From: Mesostigma viride
Lineage: Eukaryota > Streptophyta > Mesostigmatophyceae > Mesostigmatales > Mesostigmataceae
Direction of reading: 5' to 3'
Assembly: GCA_009746045.1 (NCBI GenBank)
Contig: RPFO01000079.1
Coordinates: forward strand, 5,676,233 to 5,740,232
DNA length: 64,000 nt
Position 1 is the first letter of the stretch. Each line of letters opens with the position of its first letter. Under the pieces are notes generated by a model, which did not search any database, was not told the origin of the DNA, and saw only the letters and a program-made list of their open reading frames with translations. Of the stretch, positions 52,501 through 61,080 are shown piece after piece. The position numbers and the translations under genes were made by a program.

Positions 52501-55500
52501 TTTGCCGTCACTGTTGTGGATGTTGCTGTCGCTGTTGTCATCGTGGTGGCGGTGGTGGTGGATGTGGCCTGGCTGTCCTCTGATGACGGCCGCGGCGTGC
52601 TGGCGTCTGTGTCCCACATGTCCATCGACTCCAGCCGCTCGAGGGTGGGGCCTTTGATCACGTGGCGGGCGCTTTGCTGCGCACGCGGGTGCATGTGCAG
52701 CCAAGCAGGTGGAGCGCGGCAAGGGTGCATTATTATTAGAAGAGGGAGAGGGGTTGGGTGGTGATATAGAGAGCTTCCCTATGGCTGAGCAATTAGAAGA
52801 GGGAGAGGGGTTGGGTGGTGATATAGAGAGCTTCCCTATGGCTGAGCATGTAGGGCAGCGTATAGCAAGGGGGGGTGTCGTATTTGATGGTTGCGTAAGA
52901 AATGCAGCTCCATAAATTTTATATTCGACTCAGTTTTGGAGCGAAACCAGCCCTCATGCCACATTTTCCATAACCAACATGGTCTTGTCAAGGCACTCCT
53001 ACTTCAGACACAAAATGCCACCCAACCCATCCTGCCCCTCGCGCCAGTGCCTCCACATGCCCAGCCCCCCACATGTAGGTCACCCACACGTATTGTCTGG
53101 CCTACCCATGGCAGCTAGTTCTTACCTGGTGAGAGAGCCCTGAGACTAATCATCAATAAAACTGATCACGGGGACTTGCACTCTTGCCCACAAAAGAACA
53201 GAGAAAGGCGCCAGGGACAGAGCACTGAGAAACCCTTCATGCAGGCGGCTCGCGACCTTGTAGTGATCATGTTCATTACTTGCGATCCCACGCCCATCCT
53301 CTCCGCCTCACACACGGCCCGGGGGGGAGCGCCCCGCCTTGACCCTACTTTTCCAGCGACATGTCAAGGCGGTGACATCTCAAGCAAGGACGCCCAAGAA
53401 AAAAAACACTCCCACCGTGACCTCTTCAGGCAGTAACACCTCAAGCAAGGATCCTTCAAGCAGCACATTACTGCTGGCGGTGGTCACTCCAATGCTCATC
53501 CCCCACCAGTGCTCCCTACGCCGTTCAATCGCAGCCGTGTTCCCCTGCCCATCGCCACGTCAGAGCCCCCAAACCTCCAGGCGCGGCCTCTCCAGCGGAA
53601 CATCTCCAGCAGCTCTCCCTCAAACACTCAACCTCATGCAGCAGTATCTAAGCTGACCACCTCCAACCTGCCAGCAACAAACCCCAGCAAAGACACCCCG
53701 CCCCGGGCAGCACATCGCCCGCAACGCGCCCACACATGCCCTCCTCAACCTTGGAACCACGAAAGCTCCAGGGACCGTCCCTATCGCGGCACGCCCCCAG
53801 CCATGCCCCTTCCATGCCCACCTCAAACTCCGAGGGCCACGCGCCGGATACGCTGGAAGAGCGCGAAGACGGTGGCTCAGGGCTGTTGGTGCGGGTGCTG
53901 TACGCGCTGGTATTCGTGCGGGGGCTGCCCCCACATATGCTCTGGGGACGGGGGGCCTCGGACCTCCCACGTCCATGGGGCGGGGGCCACGGCTTCTCAA
54001 AGTCTGGCGTGGACTGGCTGCGTGGCATGCTGCCGCCGCCATCACCGCCCACCACCATCGAGCGCGAAAGTGCCAGGGCGAGCTGAGGGGATGCGGACGG
54101 GGGAGGTGACGAAGGCCGGCATGAAAGACAAGGAGGGGTCAGTGCGGGTGACAACAGAGCCCAACTGAAGTGCACGTCGAAGTGCCAAAAAAAATTGGGG
54201 GCGCACATGCACAGTGCGGAGAACTTAATCCTGGTATGAGAGCAGCATGACAAGAGGATGGCACATAGGCTCAATTCCATGCCAACACATCATGCCTGAC
54301 ATTAGGCATACAATGGGTATGCTATCAATGATCTGCGCCACACTTTCTGCTGTCATCCGCACAGGGCATGATATAAATAGAAAAGGAATTTCCATGGCCA
54401 TGCGATACCAGCCCCCCTCAAGCAGCCAGTATAGCACGCCCATTTGCTACAACAAGCACTCGCTTTAAGCAGCCTCCGCAACACAACCATTCGCTACCCA
54501 AACCCTAACATGAAGCGCTTCCTGCTCCTGTCACACAAGCACTCACATCCAGCTCTTCCTGCTCCTCTCGGGTAAGGCTGCCCGTCGCAGGCGCCTGAGT
54601 GGACAACACTGCGCCGTCCAGCAGCGAGCCTGCAGGGTGGCACCCAGGTGCCGCCGGTAGGAGAGGCAGAGACAAAGCAGCGATCAGAAGAACAAACACG
54701 GCAGGCAGGTGGGGAACCTGCACGCAGAAAACGATCACTGAAACGGGCACAAAGCTGGTGAATTGATGGCAGGGCAGCACATTGTCGGCGAGAAGAAGGA
54801 AAATGCATGCAGCCCACGACGGAAGCACGCGCCACACTAACTAGCCATAACACTACCTGCTCACACGCAAGGGGGGATGTCCACACACCTTGCCTCCTCT
54901 TGGCTTCCATCGCAGCCAGGTACTGGGGTTGCGAGCTCTGCACGCAGGGGAGCAGAGTGAGTGCGACCAAAGGCAGACGGCAAAAGAAGCGATCACAAAA
55001 AATCAACATCAAACATGAGTGGCGGATGAGTGATCAAAGCTAGTGGCATGGTAAGCCACACAAGATGATCTCACAATGCACATGCCCATGGAGCTACAGG
55101 GCATGCCATGCGCATATCAACTTGCTGCCTCTTGCTCTACACAACACACATGAAGGACCACCGCGGTGGTGCGCGCTGGTCGAGCGATGGGTGCTAACGA
55201 CAGACCGCCAGACGGAAGGCATACCAAGGCAACAGCAACGAGCTTTCGCATCAATGCAGGATGAGACAGCCCCTCGCAGGGGGGGGGGGGGGGGGGGGGG
55301 GGGGGAAGCAAGCACACCATGGAATGCTCTGACCCTGCGAGTTCTCAACTGGCGATACACAGGGGAGGAAAACCCAGAGATGGGCATCCCCAAATCAGGC
55401 ACCATGCGCTGCTCCATGCTGGAACATGCCCCCCCCCCTTCCCTTTCTTCCCTAAAACGCCTCCAGGTGTCATAACCACCCGGCCATTCCCTGCCACCAC

Positions 55501-58500
55501 ATGCACCCACCATAAACACATATGTGCTTCCACACCCCTTTCCCCTGCCTTTTCATCCCACACGCATCCACCACGATGCCACGTGATTCTTGCTCCAGGT
55601 AGGTTCTGCCACACACAACCACCACCAGCAACACATGCAGTTCTCCCCCCCTCCCGACCCCCAACATGCCTTCTTGTCCCCGTTCGCCACCGGGTGCTGC
55701 ATCTTGCCCGTGTGTGAGGCTGCACGCGGCGGCGCCATGCCTGTGTGTGTATACGCGTTCGACAGCAGACCCGCGCGAGAGGAGAAGCTGGCGCTGCGCT
55801 GCCGGCTGAGAACCGCATGGTCCAGCGGCCGGAAACCTGGGGGGGGGGGGGAACGGGGGGGGGGGGGGGGAGAGAAGGGGGTGAGAGGGGGTGACAGGGG
55901 GGGTCAAAGGGGGGGCAAGGGGGGGGCCAAGAGGCGGAGGGGGGAAAGGAGCGGAAGGTTGGGCAAGCGTTGCAGCAGAAGTGCCAATAAGAATCAAGTC
56001 AGGATGATTTGCAAATTGGAGTCAGGACGGTTTGCGTGTGGGGCAGCTCCGTGACCGGTGGCTTTGAAAGGGTACTAGAGGACCATCACCGGTGCCAGTG
56101 GGAGGCAAGTCGTCCATCCACAATGTGCTTGCCCGGGGCTGGCATGGTAACTACACCTTAACGAGGTTGCGTTACTGTCCTTGAGGTTGCAGCGCACATA
56201 AAGTGGCAGGGCATGCCACTAAAGACCCACAGACCTATAAGGCATGCCACCAAAGACCCATAGACCTACCGTCGGGGTTACACCACCACAGTTGGGGCTC
56301 AAGATGTATTGCAACCTACATATAGCGTAATATACGTTCCCACAGTACAGCCCCTCCGAATACGTGCCAACATCAATAAACCTACAGCCTCGCTATGTAT
56401 ATCCTCCCACCTATGTTATATATACCCCCCACAATAGCCCCTCCGTATACGTGCCAACATCAATAAACATCGTTATCGCTGCTCCCCTTCGTGGCATACC
56501 TGGGCTTGCTGCCAGCTTCTCGTGCATAGCAAGATTTTGCCTACCCCTCGTTGCCCGCCGATGAAAAGAACAAACCAAGGATGACCCCACAACCTTGCTA
56601 TCCTCTGATCAACCCCGCATGTGCACCCAGGGAGGCATTGAGGTACGCTACTAAGTCTGTAGTAGTGTACCATCCCCTCCACTCGCCACTTCCCCGCTTT
56701 GCGCAGGCTGGTGAGCATGTCCATGAATACTGCGGTAAATCTACATAGTGGCATGAGCATATAGGTGTGATTTACTATGACGGCGGCAGTTAGTATTGCC
56801 CCTGCCCTGCCCCTGCCCCCGCCACCCACCTGCTTTGCGCAGGCTGGTGAAGGTGTCCACAAATGCGCGCGCGAGCGACGTGCGCGTCTCGGTGGTCAGC
56901 GCCGCCCAGTCCATCAACGCCATCATCACGCTCTGTGCCAGCTTGGGCTCCTGGCACGAGGGTTGGGTTGGGTTGGGTTGGGTTGGGTTGGGTTGGGTTG
57001 GGTTGGGTTGGGTTGGGTTGGGTTGGGTTGGGTTGGGTTGGGTTGGGTTGGGTTGCGTTGGGTTGGGTTGGGTTGGGTTGGGTTGGGTTGGGTTGGGTTG
57101 GGTTGGGTTGGGTCGGGTCGGGTCGGGTTTGTGTTGTGTTGTGTTGTGTTGTGTTGTGTTGTGTTGTGTTGTGTTGTGTTGTGTTGTGTTGTGTTGTGTT
57201 GTGTTGTGTTGTGTTGTGTTGTGTTGTGTTGTGTTGTGTTGTGTTGTGTTGTGTTGTGTGTTGTGTTGCGTTGCGTTGCGTTGCGTTGAGTTGTGTTGTG
57301 CGGTGTTGTGTTGTGTTGTGTTGTGTTGTGTTGTGTTGTGTTGTGTTGTGTTGTGTTGTGTTGTGTTGTGTTGTGTTGTGTTGTGTTGTGTTGTGTTGTG
57401 TTGTGTTGTGTTGTGTTGTGTTGTGTTGTGTTGCGTTGCGTTGCGTTGCGTTGCGTTGTGTCGTGTTGCACTGCGTCGCATCGGGTTGGGTTGTGTACGA
57501 TTGGGGGTCGAGGGCACGCGTGGATTCCCCCCGTGCACCTCTTTGTATACAGGGGGCATGCATGGACAGAGCACGGGGGAGGTGGGTGGGGAAGGTCAGG
57601 GGGGGTGGGGGAGGGCAAGGGTTTCCTGGAAGTAGCCCATGAGGTGATGGAATACCCATTTGTGTGAAACACAAAATAGGTCTTGCAACCTTGATTCCAC
57701 ATGCTACTACACGGACCTATGAGCATGACATGCATCCTACCTAGAAATCAATCCTACCAGATATCTCCACTGCACGTGCATCCAACCAAACAAATGGCTG
57801 GCTGCTCTAGATCTGTAGATTTACACGTCTGTTGCAACGTACCTTCTTGCCCCATGCCTTCACCGCACGGCTAAGGCGCTGTTGCCACTTGGGGGCGGCC
57901 ACCAGCTCCCAGAACGATGCGTCGCAGACTTGCATGCACTGATCCAAGATCTGGGACCGCAAAGGCGAGCCCCAAGCAAACACCAAAGGACATGCAGGCA
58001 TGTAATCGTCTCCTTCACATCAGGAGGTATGTGGCGGCTAGGATGCTGGCATCGGCCACTTCAACTGGGTGCACCCCTGAGATCTGCCACGCCACCACTT
58101 ACCACACCCCCCTTTCTCTGGAACTCAGTATTTTTGGAAGAAACAAGGATTCTTTCTGTAAGGTTTTTTGGTAAGGGCTTGCAAGCCGAGGCGACGTGCC
58201 AGCACGTCAATTTCTGACTTGCGCCGCCCGAATCTCCGCGTGGATGCGCAACTACAGAGTCTGTTGGAAGGTGAGGCACTTTTGGGGACAGGACGCACGA
58301 CCCACCCTGGAAACCACCATGACATTGACAGAGCGGTGCCCTCACTTCTCAAGGAGACAACCAGCGCAGGCCCTCACTTATGTCCAAGGCATCCACCAAG
58401 AGAGCAGAGCCAAGAAAAAGGGGCATACCTTGACGGCCACAAAGCAGTTTCCCAACGAGCTACCCAGGATGGGGTGCTTGAGCGCTTTGAGTGCGTACCG

Positions 58501-60201
58501 CCCGGTGCTGAGGTTGTAGGGGCATCCCCACCATTCATCCCGCCAACCACCACCACCGCCATCACCATGCACATGCACCGAGTGCAGCAGGCAAAGAAGA
58601 CATGTTAACTCGAAAGCCTTTGAGCATACACATCAACATGGAAGCGTGCACAAGCCGGTGGCCAAGTTCATGGCACGCTAGTTGGCACATCTGGAGTCGA
58701 GACAAAGGTTCCAGAGAACCATGCCATAGGACATGGGCTAAGGCCCAAGGATGGGTTGAGGCCAAGGGCATGTTGAGGCCAAAAGTGTGTTGAGTAAAAG
58801 GGTGTGTTGAGGACAAGTCCCCACGATTCCACGTCCACGCCAACAAGTACTAAGGCCGCCATATGTGGGCACAGCCCAGCTCGAAATTTGGAAGCCAATT
58901 AGGGGTTGCTGTGCAAAGCAGTAGAGCTGACTGAATGGGTAGCCACTATCTTGGGATGCTGCAAAAATGGCAGCTACGGCACAGCCTGCTCATTAGAGCC
59001 CACCGCTTTGGGGGGTCTCCCTATGGCATCCCTGTTCTCATGGGCAGTCTTTGTTTGCTGACAACGGAAGGCATGCAAACCCCGCTGCAAGTTGGCAGCT
59101 ACACGTGCCACACTAGAGACGATGCGCCTGCTAAGACAAGTTCGCAGTCACGTGCTTTGCATACTTGGTCATGGATTACTTTGCCATGAAAACGTATAAA
59201 GTTCGATAAAGTGTTAAGCGGTTAAATACTTGGTCGTGGCCTTATCAAATAAGGCCGTCTACCCGCAAAGCATGTAGGCTCCAATTCATGTCCTAATGTC
59301 CACAATCACTTAATAAAGAGCAATGCTTGACGGTGGGTGAATGAGGGGCGGCAACCAACATCGGTGCAGGGATATATCCACTGGGCACAATGGGTGGGAC
59401 GGTGACGGCACAGGCATAAAGACCAGTGGTACCTTGCGTCACCATCTTTGACCCGTTGGACAAACTCTTGGATCCTGTCCGAGTCCTCGCCCTGCAAGCA
59501 GGCGCACCGGTCGTGGGCCACGAACCAGCAGAGAAAGGGGTAAGCCTTGTCAGACAGCGTTGTGCTGGTGCCCCTGTGTGGCTGAGGATGAAGCTGCCCC
59601 TGTGTGGAACTAGATCCCTGGGCGGCAGGTCAGGTAACCACAGGAAAACAGAATTCGATGGGAAACAAAATATGGTTTCGTGCTGAGCTGTGCATTAGGT
59701 ACATGTCCCAAGCTTCTCGTTCTTATTTCGACTTCCGGCCTAGGAAAACATAATACACGAGGACCAAAGTAGAATCACCCACAAAAACTGGCGAACAGCA
59801 TTGGCGATAGAAAATTGGAACAACTCCAATTATTCTGCGACGACCTCACTCGCAGCGCCTGCCGCCCCCGGCAATTTCTGGCATTTGCGCATCCCTAACA
59901 CGACGGTGTACAAATCACGTCCATTGGTCGCGGTCGACACATTTACATTTCAATTATTTGCATGGCACGGAATGCTGCGAGCTGTGGATTGCGTTACGAA
60001 CATCAACAGTAACTAAGAAACTGTAATATATAGCAGTTTATGCTGCGATTCCTCAATCCCAGTCCAGCCAACGGCCCCCCGGCCCCAGCGTACCTGCAAG
60101 TGGACATCGGCATATAAAATGCGATCCAGCAACGCCTTGAATTCCCTCTTGTCGGCAGCGGCCTCAATAAGACGTTTTCTTTCCAGTAGTGTTGGGGCCA
60201 T
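43528..60201 (-). CDS. VHS-UIM-FH1-CHUP1-like fusion protein, 17 exons, 1,222 aa
   Basis: Exons (5' to 3'): 60201-60094, 59491-59433, 58507-58429, 57950-57843, 56950-56830, 55740-55691, 54937-54889, 54629-54547, 54082-53822, 52676-52079, 51090-49787, 49455-49354, 48372-48313, 47204-47019, 45134-44955, 44325-44196, 43718-43528. All introns are GT-AG and the 3,669-nt total stays in one frame. Predicted order: VHS about 15-160, UIM about 210-228, Ser/Thr/Pro low complexity 229-670 with a DPF motif near 391, Gly-Leu-Gly-Pro repeats about 672-705, polyproline FH1-like 795-917, CHUP1-type C-terminal domain 941-1222. In plants that domain sits on the chloroplast envelope and assembles actin. VHS and UIM bind sorting membranes and ubiquitin. 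Start choice: CAGTATGGCC context right before the VHS. Exon 6 is the least certain. Splitting into two genes is the main alternative. Confidence 0.75.
45901..46665. repeat. 51-bp minisatellite, 15 copies, in an intron
   Basis: Fifteen tandem 51-bp units (core CCTAAAAGTGGGGGTAGTCT) differ mainly at two positions (CACC/CAAC and CTCCTATCC/CTCCCATCC) mixed along the array. The last unit is more diverged. It lies between exons 14 and 15 of the minus-strand gene. Because 51 is divisible by three, long frames exist on both strands, but these are not genes. Confidence 0.96.
46815..47015. repeat. C-tract tandem repeat, about 3 copies of about 63 bp
   Basis: Units consist of a C run, TTCCCCTCTTGTCGCTACAC and a CCATCGGCTCCATTCCCCCG segment, repeated three times just upstream of the donor of exon 14. 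Strongly strand-asymmetric. May form G-quadruplexes on the transcribed strand. Confidence 0.85.
47869..48080. mobile_element. Tc1/mariner-like MITE, 212 bp, TA target duplication
   Basis: CAGTCATTCACGC at 47869 and its reverse complement GCGTGAATGACTG ending at 48080 are each flanked by TA. Similarity continues inward (ATTAAGTTG against CAACTTAAG). The interior holds repeated TTAAGTTGGGTT words and no ORF. It is inserted in the intron between exons 13 and 14. Confidence 0.78.
48490..48600. repeat. (CAGA)n/(AC)n microsatellite
   Basis: CAGACAGACTGACAGA units followed by an ACACAC run with a few interruptions, in the intron 5' of exon 13 of the minus-strand gene. A short TTTAGGG telomere-like doublet sits at 48188-48204 on the other side of that exon. 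Confidence 0.9.
51890..52060. repeat. Tandem repeat of about 62 bp, 2.5 copies
   Basis: TGCTGCCATCCGCACCACAG and GTTAACATACGTAGTTCCAT blocks recur at about 51908, 51970 and 52035, just after the donor of exon 10 (intronic). Confidence 0.88.
52734..52849. repeat. 57-bp direct repeat, two copies
   Basis: Two adjacent copies of a unit containing GAAGAGGGAGAGGGGTTGGG and GAGCTTCCCTATGGCTGAGC, upstream of exon 10 in the intron. The open frame across it has no support as a gene. Confidence 0.9.
54061..54629 (-). other. Exons 8-9: ubiquitin-interacting motif formed across a splice junction
   Basis: Exon 8 ends SLTREEQEELD at 54547 (donor GTGAGT). Exon 9 begins LALALSRSMV at 54082 after CCCCTCAG. 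Joined, EEQEELDLALALSRS matches the UIM consensus: an acidic run, then leucines, an invariant Ala and a Ser four residues later. UIMs bind mono- and polyubiquitin and are common beside VHS domains in endosomal sorting proteins such as Vps27 and STAM. Confidence 0.8.
55279..55306 (+). repeat. Poly-G run
   Basis: About 26 consecutive G residues in an intron of the minus-strand gene. Further G-rich runs lie at 55835-55925. Length accuracy is uncertain because homopolymers are error-prone in sequencing. Confidence 0.85.
56685..56730 (-). pseudogene. Partial duplicate of VHS exon 5
   Basis: The stretch encoding FMDMLTSLRKAG repeats, in the same orientation, the end of exon 5 (FVDTFTSLRKAG). It lacks the rest of the exon and a usable donor, since GGGAAGTGG replaces GGTGGGTGG. 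It looks like an abandoned partial exon duplication in the following intron. Confidence 0.6.
56830..60201 (-). other. Exons 1-5: VHS domain
   Basis: Spliced exons give a VHS fold pattern without gaps: LLERKRLIEAAADKREF, then SDRIQEFVQRVKDG (the DWALILEICDxIN helix), RYALKALKHPILG...FVAVKILDQC (the ALKAIRKRL...LLALTLLDxC core, same spacing across the exon 3-4 join), MQVCDASFWELVA, and SVMMALMDWAAL...FVDTFTSLRKAG (the ILELIQEWA...TYxxLxxKG end). VHS domains act in Vps27, STAM, TOM1 and GGA at sorting membranes. No FYVE, SH3 or GAT domain follows. Confidence 0.7.
56961..57485. repeat. (TTGGG)n then (TTGTG)n pentanucleotide arrays
   Basis: About 32 TTGGG units (56961-57120) change to about 60 TTGTG units (57129-57435) with TTGCG variants at both flanks. 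On the gene strand this is a CCCAA/CACAA run ending 10 bases before the acceptor of exon 5. Very long frames (CVVL, TQHN) are artefacts. Confidence 0.97.
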
Positions 60202-61080
60202 ACTGAGAAATATTTTTTAGTTACCGAGGGCAGAGTAGCCTGAGCTGCTTAAACACAGGCAGCCACTTGCAGGACGACTCGAGTGGCCGCAAGCTAAGGC
60301 ACCCATTCTCTTACACTTACAGAGTGGAAACCTCCATAACAATTACGGCATGTTTCCGGGCCCATGTCAACCCCATGCTGGGCCGTCTCTACCTACATAA
60401 TTATCTCCTTATCGCTGATCAGGCATCTGGTCGCCTATGCCTCTCGCCGAAGCTACGACTCCACTAACTTGCAAAATTTTGCAAGACGTCCACTTGCACG
60501 CGAATCAAGTCGCGTGTTACCTGTTCGCAACGCGTGTCCAACGGCCACCAGGTTTGGGGACGTCAATAATACCCCTTGCCTGCGTTTACGTGACAGAATT
60601 GCACTCATGGCAGGAGTACGCGACAGCCCAGGAAGCCCAGAAAGTGGGCCCAGGTGAATCAGCTGTCTCGTCATGAATTTTCCAGGAATATCTGAAAAAT
60701 TGTGGCATGGTTTAGTACGGTACTCGATATTCGTTCAGTATTAACTCTCCACAGATCTCCGTACTAGATCAAGAATATATAACTCATAGCCCCGGACGCG
60801 CAACAAGGGAATCGTACGGAGATGGTGGTTTGTCAATTTTTGGCAGCTCTGAAATATGGCGGGGAGTTATGGCCAACGCCTGCGGCCTGCAACGCAGCAA
60901 ACAGTTTGCAGGCGATGGGAAACGACGAGACCAGTCACCCAGTTGTGCGGTGTGCACCACCGCTCGCGCCCGCAGGTCTGGGTTGAAGGGCCTGCTGCGA
61001 ATGCCTTCATTAAATAGCCTGTAGGGTTTTTTTTTCCTCCTTAAGGTAAACTTTGCAATTATTTTTATGTAACAATAACC
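60202..61080. promoter_or_regulatory. Divergent intergenic region between the fusion gene and the acyltransferase gene
   Basis: The two start codons face away from each other with 879 bp between, so both promoters and 5' leaders must lie here. No firm TATA box or other element can be named. AT-rich patches near 60210-60225 and 60770-60790 are possible core regions. Untranslated first exons would narrow the gap. Confidence 0.5.

Noticed and set aside
56961..57120. TTGGG array as a telomere
   Set aside because: It is interstitial, changes into TTGTG and is not the TTTAGGG or related unit expected of green algae. The TTTAGGG doublet at 48188 is also too short to mean anything.
56741..57735. Frames of 250-290 codons rich in TQHN/TQPN or CVVL
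   Set aside because: Translation of TTGGG and TTGTG arrays inside an intron. Only the short exon at 56830-56950 is real.
58213..58250. An extra 33-bp exon (LRIHAEIRAAQ) between VHS exons 3 and 4
   Set aside because: It would be in phase, but it breaks the VHS spacing, which is exact when exon 3 joins exon 4 directly.
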